Counted from the stretch's first letter, positions 46,382 through 56,744 are shown. The stretch: DNA of 64,000 nt from Treponema succinifaciens DSM 2489 (GCF_000195275.1 NC_015385.1:1628501-1692500); one strand, 5' to 3'. The notes: a model not told the origin generated them from the sequence alone. Numbers and translations are program-made.

Positions 46382-47754
46382 AAATTAAAAATCAAATTTC
46401 GCTTTTAATCACGGGAATTATAATACTTCCAACTTTGTGCATGATTTTTTTTCCGATTTACACATATTACAGTTCCCCGCGAAGATTTTTGATGAAAGGC
46501 TACAAGGAAATCAGAAAAATAAACGAGGCGAATTTTTCTGAAAGCGACTGGAACCAGATTCAAAACTATATTGAAAAAATTCCGCCTGAAGTCCAGATTC
46601 TAGTTTTCTACAACTCAAAAATTATTCTTTCTACAATTCCAGAATTAAAGACAGGAAGCACGCACAATCCAAAGGAACTTTTTGATTTTGTACAGACAAC
46701 AAATTCCGCTTACGACTATCAGTTTCAATCTTTTTTTCTTGAAGACCAGCAAAAAGAAACGCGTGGCGGAAGCCATAAAAACAAAGGCCTGATTATAAGC
46801 AGATTCGATGCAAAAGGAAAAAGCTCGCTGAAAAGAATTCCAAAATTCATGATGCACATTTTTTTTGTTGTACTTGTTTTTGAAACATTGTCAATCACGG
46901 TGATTATTTTAATTGCAAAGTCAGTTTCAAATTCAATAGAAATAATTCAAAAGGCAACTCAAAAAATCGCAAATGGAGAACTTGACACAAAGCTTGAAAT
47001 TTCAGGCAGAAGAAACTCAAATGAAATTTTGCAGCTAACGGAAGACTTGGAGCGCATGAGAAAAGCATTAAAGGAAAATCTTGAACGCCGCTCGCGCTTT
47101 ATAATGGGAATAAGCCACGACTTGAGAACACCGGTCGCGCTGATAAAAGGATATTCAGAAGCGGTTTCAGACGGAATTGTAAACAGCATTGACGACATAA
47201 AAAAATCGATTTCAATAATAAATACAAAAGCCGGTCTGCTTGAGTCAATGATAAATGATTTAATCAACTACATAAAAATAGACAACACAGAATGGAAAAA
47301 AACTCTAAGACCTGTTGAACTGAAATCATTTTTAAAGGACTTTGCCACAAACATGGAAGGCGCCGCAGAATTGTACAAGCGGAAAATTTCAAGTTCAATA
47401 GAAATTGAAGAACAGCAAGTTCTTATGGACAAAAATCTTTTTACACGCGCTTTGGAAAATATCTACGGAAATGCTTTGCGCTACACAAATGACGGAGACT
47501 CAATTTCACTTGAAGCAAAAAAGAATCCACTTGGGAAAACAGAAATTTCAATAAGCGACACTGGAGTTGGAATTCCAGAAGAAGATTTGGAAAAGGTTTT
47601 TGAGCTATTCTTCCGCGCGTCAAATTCCCGGCGTGAAAATGGAATGGGAATAGGACTTTCTGTAGTCAAGTCAATTATAGACAGCCACGGCTGGAACATA
47701 AATGTAAAATCCAAGCCGAACCAAGGAACAACATTTACAATAACACTGAACTAA
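46378..47754 (+). CDS. Sensor histidine kinase, partner of the adjacent regulator
   Basis: 458 residues. Two transmembrane segments (about 8-31 and 158-180) enclose a ~125-residue periplasmic sensor region of no known family. A HAMP part follows, then the HisKA box with His247 (GISHDLRTPVALIKGYSEA). The ATPase domain has the N box (LENIYGNALRYTNDG), ISDTGVGIPEEDLEKVFE and the G2 box (GMGIGLSVVKSIIDSH). Its last 20 bp overlap miaA, which is convergent. Confidence 0.92.
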   Translation: MKIKNQISLLITGIIILPTLCMIFFPIYTYYSSPRRFLMKGYKEIRKINEANFSESDWNQIQNYIEKIPPEVQILVFYNSKIILSTIPELKTGSTHNPKELFDFVQTTNSAYDYQFQSFFLEDQQKETRGGSHKNKGLIISRFDAKGKSSLKRIPKFMMHIFFVVLVFETLSITVIILIAKSVSNSIEIIQKATQKIANGELDTKLEISGRRNSNEILQLTEDLERMRKALKENLERRSRFIMGISHDLRTPVALIKGYSEAVSDGIVNSIDDIKKSISIINTKAGLLESMINDLINYIKIDNTEWKKTLRPVELKSFLKDFATNMEGAAELYKRKISSSIEIEEQQVLMDKNLFTRALENIYGNALRYTNDGDSISLEAKKNPLGKTEISISDTGVGIPEEDLEKVFELFFRASNSRRENGMGIGLSVVKSIIDSHGWNINVKSKPNQGTTFTITLN

Positions 47755-48667
47755 GAAAGCTTGAGATTATTTGCTTTATTTTTTCTTTGTCATCAGCATC
47801 AACAATGCAAGCTTCAGGAATTCCGCGCATAAAGGTGTACTGTTTTTTTGCATAACGATGGCTGTTGAATTTTATTTTTTCTTTTATCTGCTCCAAGGAA
47901 AGACCTTCAATAAAAAATTCGCTGTAGCCAATGGCTTTCATTGCAGGAGAATCTTTTGTAAGCCCTGATTTTTTTAACACTTCAACTTCATGCGCAAGTC
48001 CTGCTTCAAACATTTTTTCCACACGCAAATCAATGCGCTTGTAAAGCTCCTCTCTGCTGCGATTTAAAATCAGCGTGCAAAATTTATACTGCTTTCTAAG
48101 TTCGCAAGGAAGGCTGAATGAGCTTAAAGGTTTTCCGCATGAATAAAAAATTTCAAGGGCGCGGCAAATTCTATATTCGTCATTTATATTTATTTTTTTT
48201 GCGCTAATAGGATCTACAATTTTCAACTCGGCATACAGATTTTCTTTTCCTAAATCGGCAAGTTTTTGTTTTATCTGCTCTCTGATTTCCGGGCGGCTTT
48301 CTGGAGTTGACGGCGAGCCTAGCAAAAAATTTCTTATATAAAAACCAGTTCCGCCAATCACCAAAGGAATTTTTTTTCTTCTCCAGATTTGAGCGCACAA
48401 AGAATCCGCGGACTCAAGAAATTTTCCAAGCCCGAACTGTTCCTGCGGACTAGCAACATCAATAAGGTGAAAAGGAATTTCCTGCTGTTCTTCTTTTGTA
48501 GGCTTGGCAGTTCCAATATCAAGACCTTTGTAAACGGCCTGGCTGTCTGCGCTTATAACTTCGGCTTTTCCTTTAAAAACAAAAGAACTGCTTTTACCGA
48601 ACAAGTCTTCAGCCAAAGCAGTTTTTCCGCAAGCAGTTGGTGCAAAAACAACAATTACTGGAATCAA
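47735..48667 (-). CDS. miaA: MiaA tRNA dimethylallyltransferase
   Basis: A 310-residue enzyme that adds the isopentenyl group to A37, the substrate for MiaB (gene at 14242). The P-loop is FAPTACGKTALAEDLF, and ISADSQAVYKGLDIGTAKPTKEEQQEIPFHLIDVASPQEQFGLGKF, VIGGTGFYIRNFLLG and EYRICRALEIFYSCGKP follow. The C-terminal SRY-KKQ-like region reads HRYAKKQYTFMRG. rpoZ lies 25 bp upstream; the two are probably cotranscribed. Confidence 0.94.
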   Translation of the reverse strand: MIPVIVVFAPTACGKTALAEDLFGKSSSFVFKGKAEVISADSQAVYKGLDIGTAKPTKEEQQEIPFHLIDVASPQEQFGLGKFLESADSLCAQIWRRKKIPLVIGGTGFYIRNFLLGSPSTPESRPEIREQIKQKLADLGKENLYAELKIVDPISAKKININDEYRICRALEIFYSCGKPLSSFSLPCELRKQYKFCTLILNRSREELYKRIDLRVEKMFEAGLAHEVEVLKKSGLTKDSPAMKAIGYSEFFIEGLSLEQIKEKIKFNSHRYAKKQYTFMRGIPEACIVDADDKEKIKQIISSFLSSVLL

Positions 48668-48692
48668 TTTTCAATCAATGCAAAAAGCAAAA

Positions 48693-48914
48693 CTAGCGCG
48701 CAGGAGCTTCAATAGCGTATTTAACTTCACCAGAAAAAAGCTGACGGGCTGCAAGACTTACAACTTTTCCGTCATTGTCTTCTACAAGCTCAGAAACAGA
48801 AGGATCTTCTATCATGGCAAGTTTTGCAAGCTGATATGCGCGGCGGCTAGCAGCAACAGTAATGGCGTACATTCCGCCTTTAAATTTAGTAAGTTCTTCA
48901 AGTGGAAAAATCAT
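48693..48914 (-). CDS. rpoZ: RNA polymerase omega subunit
   Basis: A 73-residue omega subunit. Core features are the N-terminal PLEELTKFKGGMYAITVAASRRAYQLA and the later VVSLAARQLFSGEVKY, equivalent to the helix that latches onto the beta-prime subunit. It appears upstream of miaA. Confidence 0.88.
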   Translation of the reverse strand: MIFPLEELTKFKGGMYAITVAASRRAYQLAKLAMIEDPSVSELVEDNDGKVVSLAARQLFSGEVKYAIEAPAR

Positions 48915-49032
48915 AGTTTACCCCTCACAAAAAGTGGATTAATTATATCAGAAAATGCAGGGATAGTCAAACAAATACAGTTTCTTAAATAATTTCAACA
49001 TTTTCAATATTTTTTTATAGCGGCAATTATAT

Positions 49033-49070
49033 AAAAAAAGCCGGGCAGACGAGGGTTCATCTGTCCAGCT
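49033..49070 (-). terminator. Rho-independent terminator downstream of flgE
   Basis: On the minus strand AGCTGGACAGA pairs with TCTGCCCGGCT around a short loop and is followed by seven T. It ends the flbB-fliK-flgD-flgE transcript and so separates it from the motility block. Confidence 0.85.
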
Positions 49071-49135
49071 AAGATTGGGTTATGAATTAGAGGTTCTAAA
49101 GAAATTACTTTCTAAAGATTCCTAGTTCAACTAAA

Positions 49136-50527
49136 TTAGCGTTTCAAGCCTAAAACAGTCTCAAGCATTGAATCTCCAGTTTGAATTGTCTTTGCGTTCG
49201 ATTCAAATCCGCGCTGAGTTACAATCATGTCTGTGAGCTGCTCTGTAAGGTCAACGTTTGACATTTCCAATGTTCCAGAAAGCATACTTCCCTTTCCTTG
49301 TGTTCCGCTTTCGCCGATGTTAGCCATTCCAGAGTTGATTGATTCCGCGTAAGTGTTGTCTCCTTTCTTTTCAAGACCGCCCTGGTTTGTAAAGCTTGCC
49401 ATTGCGACCTGTCCGATTGTGCGTACAGAACCATTTGAATAAACGCCTGTGATTATTCCAGACTGATCAATCTTAAAATTGTCAAGATAGCCGAGTTTGT
49501 AGCCATCCTGATAATTTGCCTTTGTTGTAGATTTTGAGGCGGCCTGAGTAATTGTGTTTTCCATTGAACCGATTGTTCCAAGGTTCAAGTTGAAAGTCTG
49601 GCGGTATGGATTTCCGTTTGCATCAGCATTTGAATCAGCAACAGCATAAGAAGCCTGAAGAACAATTTCGCCCTGAGGATTAGACTGATTTCCTGCGCTG
49701 TCAACTACAGACTGAAGTTTTCCTGTGTTATCAAAATTCAAAGTGTAAGTATTTTGCACACCGTCTGTTGTTCCAAAGCCGATTCTTGTCTGAGTAAAGT
49801 CAGCGTTGTCCGGATCAACATTTACAGTAACTGTCCACTGGTTTGGATTTCCAGGAACTTTTGCAAAATTCATCTGAACCTGATGAGCATTTCCATAAGT
49901 ATCGTAAATATCAATTTCTGTCTGCCAAGTTCCTTCAATAACCTGATCCGCAGTCGGATTGTCAGGTATTTCTGGTGTGTTCTTGTTAAGGTTGCAGAAA
50001 TATCTTACATTTTCTGTTGCTTTAGGCGGGTCTTTCTGGCCAACTGGAATCACCAAATCTGTAGGAGTTGCGGAAGTGCGCACAACCTGACGTCCGTTTA
50101 CATCTTCTGCCATCCATCCCTGAACACGAAGTCCGTTAGCAGGATTCACAAGGGTTCCGTTTGAGTCTGTTCCAAAAACACCTGCGCGTGAATAGAAAGT
50201 TTCATCTCCGTTTTTAAGAACAAAGAATCCGTTTCCCTGAATCGCAAGGTCAGTTGTGTTTCCTGTTGTCTGAAGGTTTCCCTGTGTAAATATTGTGTCG
50301 ATTGTAGCAACACTCATTCCAAGTCCAACTTCCTTAGGATTTACACCGCCCACTTCTTCTGTAGGACGCGCGGCACCGTTAATCTGCTGGCTTATCATGT
50401 CTTGAAAAGTAGCACGGCCTTTTTTAAATCCGTAAGTGTTTACATTGGAAATGTTGTTTCCAATTACATCCATTCTTGTCTGGTGATTCTGCAAGCCCGA
50501 AACGCCTGCATAAAGTGATCTCATCAT
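49136..50527 (-). CDS. flgE: FlgE flagellar hook protein
   Basis: A 463-residue hook protein. The N-terminal helix [42 protein letters not shown] and the C-terminal helix [37 protein letters not shown] are typical. Lys165 (VGQK) and Cys178 (RYFC) occupy exactly the positions used for the lysinoalanine cross-link in T. denticola FlgE, so the hook is probably self-cross-linked in the periplasm. It follows flgD by 45 bp. Confidence 0.95.
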   Translation of the reverse strand: MMRSLYAGVSGLQNHQTRMDVIGNNISNVNTYGFKKGRATFQDMISQQINGAARPTEEVGGVNPKEVGLGMSVATIDTIFTQGNLQTTGNTTDLAIQGNGFFVLKNGDETFYSRAGVFGTDSNGTLVNPANGLRVQGWMAEDVNGRQVVRTSATPTDLVIPVGQKDPPKATENVRYFCNLNKNTPEIPDNPTADQVIEGTWQTEIDIYDTYGNAHQVQMNFAKVPGNPNQWTVTVNVDPDNADFTQTRIGFGTTDGVQNTYTLNFDNTGKLQSVVDSAGNQSNPQGEIVLQASYAVADSNADANGNPYRQTFNLNLGTIGSMENTITQAASKSTTKANYQDGYKLGYLDNFKIDQSGIITGVYSNGSVRTIGQVAMASFTNQGGLEKKGDNTYAESINSGMANIGESGTQGKGSMLSGTLEMSNVDLTEQLTDMIVTQRGFESNAKTIQTGDSMLETVLGLKR

Positions 50528-50572
50528 AAATTTACCCTCTTATGATTTTTTATAGAGTTCCCCAACCTGAAC

Positions 50573-51022
50573 TCATTCTCCGTAAACTGCGGAGATTTGT
50601 TTCATGTCATAATACATATTATTTACACGCACCTGCGGATTTGCTCCGTAAGTTACGGCTTCAACAACTCCAGTCGTCTTTGTGTCGCCAAGCGTAATGT
50701 CAACAGTTTTTCCGATTGTTCCTACAGCCTGTGAAGAAACAAGCATCGAATTCATCTTTGCAAATTCCTGATTCATATTTGTCATCTGCTCAAGAGAACT
50801 GAACTGAGCCATCTGCGCAATGAACTCTGTATTTTCCATAGGAGAAGTAGGATCCTGATTTGAAAGCTGAGTAATCAAAAGCTTAAGGAAATCATCCTTT
50901 CCCAAGTCGCGCTGAACTTTTCTTCCTTCAATTGTAATTGACTTGTTGAAAGAATCTACCTGCATATTCAGCTTCGCCATTTCCTGATCGCTAAGTCTTG
51001 TATTCAACTGAATTCCGTCCAT
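50573..51022 (-). CDS. flgD: FlgD hook-cap protein
   Basis: 149 residues, short for FlgD. The N-terminal family motif LGKDDFLKLLITQLSNQDPTSPMENTEFIAQMAQFSSLEQMTNMN is present. The C-terminal part is a truncated beta domain ending DMKQISAVYG. It lies downstream of fliK, upstream of flgE, whose assembly it scaffolds. Confidence 0.92.
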   Translation of the reverse strand: MDGIQLNTRLSDQEMAKLNMQVDSFNKSITIEGRKVQRDLGKDDFLKLLITQLSNQDPTSPMENTEFIAQMAQFSSLEQMTNMNQEFAKMNSMLVSSQAVGTIGKTVDITLGDTKTTGVVEAVTYGANPQVRVNNMYYDMKQISAVYGE

Positions 51023-51043
51023 ACATTTCTCCGTATACTAAAA

Positions 51044-52426
51044 TTATGCAACAACGCTGATTTTTCTGTCAGAATCCGCGCTATATGCAGCCTGTGAAGA
51101 AGCCGCTCCTGAAATTTCAGCGGAAGACGCATAATCACCGTAAACTTTGTTAGAAAAGAACTGTTCGCTACTCTGCTGCCGTTCGCCCTGCGCAAATGAG
51201 CCGGAAGAAGTGTCGGCATAGCTAAGACTTAAATTTGCATTTTCAAATCCGCTGTTTTGAAAAGCCTGCTTTAAGGTCTCCAGGTTTTGTTTAAAAGCAT
51301 CGAAAGCTTCTTTGCTGTTTACAGTAATCTGCCCTGTAATCACATTATCGGAAAGATGAAGATTTATTTTAACATTTCCTAAATTTTCTGGCTTTAAAAT
51401 CATGTTTATTGAACCGGAATTGTTGTCCTGCAAAACAATGTTTCCAGCGCGGACAAAATCAGGCGCATTAAACTGAATCTGCTGGGAAAGCATCTGCTGG
51501 AACGTAGAGCCGGAAGCTCCCGCGGTTTGGTTGTTTGAAGAAAGAATGTTCTGCTTTGCAGTTTCAGAAAGTGAAAGCGAAAGATTCAAACTGTTGTCCT
51601 GCTCTGAATAATCAGACTTCATTTCAGATTTAAAGTCAGCGATTTTCTGCTCAACGGAACGCTCGTCTGTAACTGTAAAAATATTTTCAAAAAGTGACGG
51701 AACTTCTTTTGCGCCTTTTCCATCGGAAGAAGAAAGTTCAAGCTTGAAAAAATCCGGTTTCTTTTCGCCAGATTCTAAAGAAATTCCAAGCTGAGAAAGT
51801 TCCGTGGAATTTTGCAAGACCGCAGTTTCATCTGGACTAGACTGCAAAGATACAAGGGACAACTTTTCATCAGAAGAAGAAAAATGCCCGGCAGGTTTTA
51901 TGTTTTCCAAGAATTTCCCAGGCTCGTCAACTGAAAGATTCTGCGCCGCCTGCAAATTCTGCATTTCCTTCAACGAAAGAAAGAAATTGTTTTCTGCAGA
52001 AAAATCATCTGTTTTGTTTTCCAAAGAAAAATCTTCAGAACGCAAAAACGCAAGCTGCTCGCTAGAAGGCAAAATTTCAGAATCAGAAGAAAGTTCAGTT
52101 TGAAAATCTAAATTAACGGAAGATTCTGACTGAACAGAAGGTTCTTGAACAACCGCAAACGAAGCAAAAACAGCCGAAGAAGAATTTTGAACTTCTGTGC
52201 TAGGTTTTTCTTCTACGGAATTTGCATCCGGCTCATCAGAATCATTTGAAACTTTTTGAACTTTTTCTTTGGAAGGAGAATTGTCTGCCAGATCTTTTTT
52301 TGAAGCGGATTCCACCATTTCTTTAAATGACGGTTCTTTAGCTTCAGATTTTGCAGTTGGAATTTTCTTTACAGAAACATCGCGTTCCTGCTGTGGATTT
52401 ACAATCTGTAAACTTAATGCCTGCAT
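51044..52426 (-). CDS. fliK: FliK-like hook-length control protein
   Basis: 460 residues. The first ~300 are low-complexity, rich in Ser, Glu, Lys and Asp, as is usual for the ruler region. The C-terminal Flg_hook domain is recognisable: GSINMILKPENLGNVKINLHLSDNVITGQITVNSKEAFDAFKQNLETLKQAFQNSGFENANLSLSY. The ATG at 52426 has GGAGG six bases upstream; a longer reading from 52465 would include that site. Confidence 0.85.
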   Translation of the reverse strand: MQALSLQIVNPQQERDVSVKKIPTAKSEAKEPSFKEMVESASKKDLADNSPSKEKVQKVSNDSDEPDANSVEEKPSTEVQNSSSAVFASFAVVQEPSVQSESSVNLDFQTELSSDSEILPSSEQLAFLRSEDFSLENKTDDFSAENNFFLSLKEMQNLQAAQNLSVDEPGKFLENIKPAGHFSSSDEKLSLVSLQSSPDETAVLQNSTELSQLGISLESGEKKPDFFKLELSSSDGKGAKEVPSLFENIFTVTDERSVEQKIADFKSEMKSDYSEQDNSLNLSLSLSETAKQNILSSNNQTAGASGSTFQQMLSQQIQFNAPDFVRAGNIVLQDNNSGSINMILKPENLGNVKINLHLSDNVITGQITVNSKEAFDAFKQNLETLKQAFQNSGFENANLSLSYADTSSGSFAQGERQQSSEQFFSNKVYGDYASSAEISGAASSQAAYSADSDRKISVVA

Positions 52427-52480
52427 GGGCAACCTCCGGATTTTATAAACACCGGCGCGCCGCATTAACAGGCAATTTTT

Positions 52481-53113
52481 CTAATTTATTGAAAGCGGTT
52501 TGTTTGCCATTTTACGTGAAATTTCAGCAGCACGATCACTAGGCATTAACGAAAGCCAATATGCGACTGTAGAAGATTCACCAGAGGCGGCAGCAATCTC
52601 ATCGGCGCGGCGCAGAACATCAATTACGTCCTGATCGTCCATTTCAATAAGAATTCCAACTGCGCTTTTTGGCGGCATACCGTTCAAATTAGCAACAATT
52701 TGCTCGATGTTTACACTTCTATCATCGTACTTTTTTACTAAATTATTAAATGTTTTTTCACGTTCAGCCTGAGTTTTTTCTTTATCTTCAAGCTCCTGAG
52801 CAATCTGAGCATTCGCATCCTCGCGCTCTTTTACTTCAGATTCTCTTTTTGCAAGCTCCTGCGAACGAATATCAAGCGCCTCAAGTCTTTTTGCAAAACG
52901 GTCATTGTCAAGGTCAGCCTCAACAAGCTCTTTTGAAGATGAAGCTGAAACAGAAGTCTGCGGAGAAAGCCCAGCTAATTTAAACAAAGGCGCAAAAGCT
53001 CTCTTAGCATGAATTATTCCCAGATAGTCAAACCAAAGAAGTCCGAACAAAACAAGAACTAAAATAAGAATGATGAGGAGAATTGATTTTCCTAAAACTT
53101 TAGCGTTTGACAT
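52481..53113 (-). CDS. flbB: FlbB (MotE-like) flagellar collar protein
   Basis: 210 residues: one N-terminal transmembrane helix (LLIILILVLVLFGLLWFDYLG), a central coiled coil (about 75-125, LEALDIRSQELAKRESEVKEREDANAQIAQELEDKEKTQAERE) and a C-terminal domain (NLNGMPPKSAVGILIEMDDQDVIDVLRRADEIAAASGESSTVAYWLSLMPSDRAAEISRKM) like that of MgtE-N/MotE proteins. FlbB forms part of the spirochaete periplasmic collar. It is the first gene of the hook block. Confidence 0.85.
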   Translation of the reverse strand: MSNAKVLGKSILLIILILVLVLFGLLWFDYLGIIHAKRAFAPLFKLAGLSPQTSVSASSSKELVEADLDNDRFAKRLEALDIRSQELAKRESEVKEREDANAQIAQELEDKEKTQAEREKTFNNLVKKYDDRSVNIEQIVANLNGMPPKSAVGILIEMDDQDVIDVLRRADEIAAASGESSTVAYWLSLMPSDRAAEISRKMANKPLSIN

Positions 53114-53169
53114 ATATTGCTCCAGTTGATTATCGGACTTTTTTTAGAAAAACCTAAGAAAAACCATGC

Positions 53170-53206
53170 AAAAAAGAAACAGAGGAAAACTTTAAAAGCT
53201 TTCCTC
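53170..53206 (-). terminator. Terminator of the hexokinase gene
   Basis: On the minus strand GAGGAAAGCTTT pairs with AAAGTTTTCCTC (one mismatch), followed by a T-rich run. It lies about 10 bp past the stop of the hexokinase gene and before flbB. Confidence 0.65.
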
Positions 53207-53216
53207 ATAAATTTCA

Positions 53217-54506
53217 TTAAAGAAGACCGCCAATCGCAGTGCCAAGAGTAATGTCGTTTTCACGGCTGATTACATCAAAGTAAAGTCCGCGTTCCTTTAC
53301 AAGAATCTCTTCAAGATAACCAAGAACACGCTGGCGAACTTTATAAGTTTTAAAGAATGAAGTTCCGTTGCAAAGAATGCAGACAGGCTTATCGGCAGTT
53401 TTTCCTTCCCCGCTTTTTATTACGCAGGCAGACAAAATTGCGGCAGCCATTCTAGCGCAACGTTCTACAAGCGCATCAAGCAACTGAAACAAAACATCGT
53501 AGTCATCGTCCTTGGCGCATTCAGCCATAATTGAGCCAAGCTTTGAATTTGTTGAATATGGAGCATGAAGGAACGAATCCATTTCAATTTGAGTAAGAGA
53601 ATCAAGCTGAGAAAGTTTTTCTGAAAGCTTTTCTGAAAAAAGATTTTCCTTGCCTGCTGCTGTAACAGCTTCAAAAGCAATCGGTCCCATGTATGCGCCT
53701 GAGCAAAGTTTTTCCATAATGCCGATTCCAGGCTTTTCACTTTTTTTGTCAAACGAAATATCAAAGTCACTTCTTGCAACCTTGTCGAATTTTCCAGACT
53801 CGCAGTTTATAATCTGTGTCTTTAAATTTTTGTATTCCGGGCTTGCAGTCTGAATGTATGCGGAATTCATTCCAGTTCCAAGAATAAATCCAACGTAAGA
53901 AGAATATTTCATTCCTTCATCCGGGTCGGCAGCTCCAGCAAGCAAGGCAGAAACCGTGTCGTTCAGCATTGAAACATGAAGCTTGTTTTTCCAGCCGTGT
54001 TCCTTCAATGCTTTTTCAAGTTCTTTTCCGATGTGGGAGCCTTCAACTTCAGGAGCTTTTACTTCTTTTGTAAAGTTAATAAGAACGCCGTCGCCATCTT
54101 CCTGAATGTCAACTGGATAAGAAAAGCAGAACCCAATGCTAGAAGACTTGTCTTTTAAATGCTCAAGGTTCGCCGAAATCTGGTCAAAAAATTCTTTTTT
54201 AGAAAGCTCGCGGTCAACACCAGGCATTCTTGTTTTTTCCATAAAATCAATTGAAGGATTTCCGTTTGAATCAAAAGTTACAAGGCAAGAGCGGAAATTT
54301 GTTCCGCCGGCATCAATTACAATAACACTTTTTCCAGCTGTAGCCTGAGATGGAGGATTCGCATAAGTTCTAATCATATCCTCGCCAGAAGGACGGCCGC
54401 TCAATCCTTCATTCATATCAAAAAGCATAGCTTCAACAATTGAATTAATGTCCTGATGGATGCTGAAATTGTGTCTGCCCAAAAAGGCCGCAACTTTTCG
54501 GTTCAT
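53217..54506 (-). CDS. Hexokinase (eukaryotic-like family)
   Basis: A 429-residue hexokinase that phosphorylates glucose in glycolysis. The N-terminal glycine motif is VIDAGGTNFRSCLVTFD, with SIGFCFSYPVD (sugar-binding Ser/Pro), NDTVSALLAG and GFILGTGMNSAYI (phosphate 2 and adenosine regions). Treponemes carry such eukaryotic-type hexokinases. The ATG at 54506 has AAGGAG seven bases upstream; a reading to 54611 extends into non-homologous sequence. Confidence 0.92.
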   Translation of the reverse strand: MNRKVAAFLGRHNFSIHQDINSIVEAMLFDMNEGLSGRPSGEDMIRTYANPPSQATAGKSVIVIDAGGTNFRSCLVTFDSNGNPSIDFMEKTRMPGVDRELSKKEFFDQISANLEHLKDKSSSIGFCFSYPVDIQEDGDGVLINFTKEVKAPEVEGSHIGKELEKALKEHGWKNKLHVSMLNDTVSALLAGAADPDEGMKYSSYVGFILGTGMNSAYIQTASPEYKNLKTQIINCESGKFDKVARSDFDISFDKKSEKPGIGIMEKLCSGAYMGPIAFEAVTAAGKENLFSEKLSEKLSQLDSLTQIEMDSFLHAPYSTNSKLGSIMAECAKDDDYDVLFQLLDALVERCARMAAAILSACVIKSGEGKTADKPVCILCNGTSFFKTYKVRQRVLGYLEEILVKERGLYFDVISRENDITLGTAIGGLL

Positions 54507-54579
54507 AAACGAACTCCTTGTAAATTTGAAATTAAAAAGATTTCTAGCATTATAAATATAAAACCAATAATTATCAATC

Positions 54580-54795
54580 CAGGGCAAACACATTATAATT
54601 GTATTCAGCATAAAACTGGCTCCCAGGCACGGTTTCCTGGTTCAAAATCGCGCAATAATGCGCTACACTCTGATTGTTACAAAGTAACTATAGAATTGAG
54701 CGCTCATGCGGCCGCAACAATCAGAGTGTTTTTGCCCCCAGGAACCGTTTCTTCGCGCAAACTTTACTTAAATTATTTATAATGCGTTTGCCCTG
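54580..54795. mobile_element. MITE-like 216-bp element, copy 3
   Basis: Same family as 5358 and 15679, with slightly more changes (left end CAGGGCAAACACATTATAAT) and one inserted base. It is flanked by a perfect 10-bp duplication ATTATCAATC (54570-54579 and 54796-54805). It lies between the divergently oriented hexokinase and chemoreceptor genes. In its internal stem the left arm reads ACACTCTG, restoring one base pair that is mismatched in copies 1 and 2, while a second change (GTTAC) breaks another. Confidence 0.88.
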
Positions 54796-54894
54796 ATTAT
54801 CAATCAATTTATGTATCCAAAATGGAAATTATCATATATAATTAGCGGAAGAAAATAAGGCTGTTGGTACAAAATTATGCACAAGGGGGACTCT

Positions 54895-56715
54895 ATGAGA
54901 TTTACAAAATCATACAAATTTAAGTTTATCGCATTCATATCATTTTTTATCATTCTCATTTCTGTTATTACAACAATGGTCGCAATCAACAATATAAAGT
55001 CAACTGCTTTTTCTGTTTTTTCTTCCCAGGGAGAATCTTTAGTAAAAAGAGCTTTATATAAAATCGACGCGGACAGATTTTCAGAGCTTGCTGAAACACT
55101 TGATGACTCTCATCCGTACTATAAAGAATTATATCAGGAACTTAGAATTATAAAATCACAGACTCAGTGCAAATTTCTTTACACAATGGTTCCAAGCGGA
55201 GGAAACAATTTTACATACATTGTAGACGGAAGCACAACACGCGTTGACATAGACAATTTTTCTCCAATAGGAACTGTTGAAGACTTATCTAGTTACGGTG
55301 AATATCCGCATATTGTATTGCAGGAAAAAGAAATCATTATATCAGATTTTAAAAAACAAAAAGACTGGGGATGGCTAATTACAGCTTATGCTCCGATTAT
55401 AAAGGACAATAATGCAATTGGATTTGTTGCCTGCGATTTTGATGCTGTTGCAATTCTTAAACTTATAGAGCAAAGCCAGATTACAATGTCGATTTGCTGC
55501 CTTGCGCTTTTTATAATCTGCATAGGAATTTTATATCTATGGATTTCTTCATTTTTCAAGAAGCTTACAGCAGTTTCATCAAGAATGAACGAAATTGCCG
55601 GCGGAGAAAGCGACCTTACTGCCAGAGTTTTAGAGTCAGGTGAAAACGAACTTACAGAAATTTCAAGAGCTTGCAACAGAATAATTGAAAATCTTCAGAA
55701 AATGATTATTTCTGAGAAAACAGCCGTTTCAAAGTTAAGCGAAAATTCAAATGTGCTTTTAAACCAGACGCACGAAACAACAAGCTTAATTGAAACGGAA
55801 AGTCAATTAATAGAAGATATTTACTCAAAGGCAAAAGAGCAGACTGAAAAAACTCAGGAAGCAAACGGAACCATCGATGATGTTGTAACTTCCGTGATTG
55901 AGCTTGACGAAAAAGCAAAAAATCAGCACGTGGCGATTCAGAATTCCACAGATGCCGTTAGCCAGATTACAAAAAACATAGAAGAAATCAACAAAAAAAT
56001 TTTTGGAATCAACAGTGAATACGAAAATATTGTTCAAAAATCCAATGACGGAAAGCAATGCCAGTCCGAAGTCACAAAGAAAATTGAAGCGATTCAGGAA
56101 CTTGCGACTAAGCTTTTTGAAGCGAACAAAGTGATTTCCGAAATTTCTGCACAGACAAATTTGCTTGCCATGAACGCGGCAATTGAAGCGGCGCACGCAG
56201 GAGAAGCGGGAAAAGGATTCAGTGTAGTTGCAAACGAAATCAGAACACTTGCAACAAATTCCGCCTCCCAGACAAAATCGATAAAAGAACTTGTAGAAAA
56301 CATTGAGTCGGCTGTAGAACAGATGGTTTCAGCTTCTACAAATTCTACAAAATCATTTGAAGCGCTGGAATCAAGCATAAAAAGCATGAATACTTCAATT
56401 CAAAGTGTATGCGAAAAAATTAATGAACAGAATTCAGAATCGAGCAAAATCAAAAGCATGATGCAAATTCTTCATGAAGATTCCAATGCTATTTCTGTTT
56501 CGTCCGGACAACTCAAAATAAAAAATTCGCTTCTTGAAGAGCAGGTTTCAATTCTTCAGGAAAAAGCCTCAGAAATTCTTGACGGCTCAAGCACCGCTTC
56601 TGAAAACCTTGAAAAGATGAAAAATTTTGCCGGAAAAGTAAATTCACATTCAGAAGAAAACCTTGAGCTTTCTGAATCTGTAAAGAAAATTGTTGACAGC
56701 TACAAAACTGAATAA
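54895..56715 (+). CDS. Methyl-accepting chemotaxis protein
   Basis: A 606-residue receptor. The first transmembrane helix is at about 12-32, a ~165-residue periplasmic sensor (single Cache-like: [34 protein letters not shown]) follows, and the second transmembrane helix is [21 protein letters not shown] is next ([31 protein letters not shown]). The signalling tip is [34 protein letters not shown]. There is no C-terminal CheR-binding pentapeptide. The ATG at 54895 follows AAGGGGG; ATG 54877 lies before that site. Confidence 0.93.
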   Translation: MRFTKSYKFKFIAFISFFIILISVITTMVAINNIKSTAFSVFSSQGESLVKRALYKIDADRFSELAETLDDSHPYYKELYQELRIIKSQTQCKFLYTMVPSGGNNFTYIVDGSTTRVDIDNFSPIGTVEDLSSYGEYPHIVLQEKEIIISDFKKQKDWGWLITAYAPIIKDNNAIGFVACDFDAVAILKLIEQSQITMSICCLALFIICIGILYLWISSFFKKLTAVSSRMNEIAGGESDLTARVLESGENELTEISRACNRIIENLQKMIISEKTAVSKLSENSNVLLNQTHETTSLIETESQLIEDIYSKAKEQTEKTQEANGTIDDVVTSVIELDEKAKNQHVAIQNSTDAVSQITKNIEEINKKIFGINSEYENIVQKSNDGKQCQSEVTKKIEAIQELATKLFEANKVISEISAQTNLLAMNAAIEAAHAGEAGKGFSVVANEIRTLATNSASQTKSIKELVENIESAVEQMVSASTNSTKSFEALESSIKSMNTSIQSVCEKINEQNSESSKIKSMMQILHEDSNAISVSSGQLKIKNSLLEEQVSILQEKASEILDGSSTASENLEKMKNFAGKVNSHSEENLELSESVKKIVDSYKTE

Positions 56716-56744
56716 AAAAAAGCTAGTAAAAAAAAGGAATAAAA

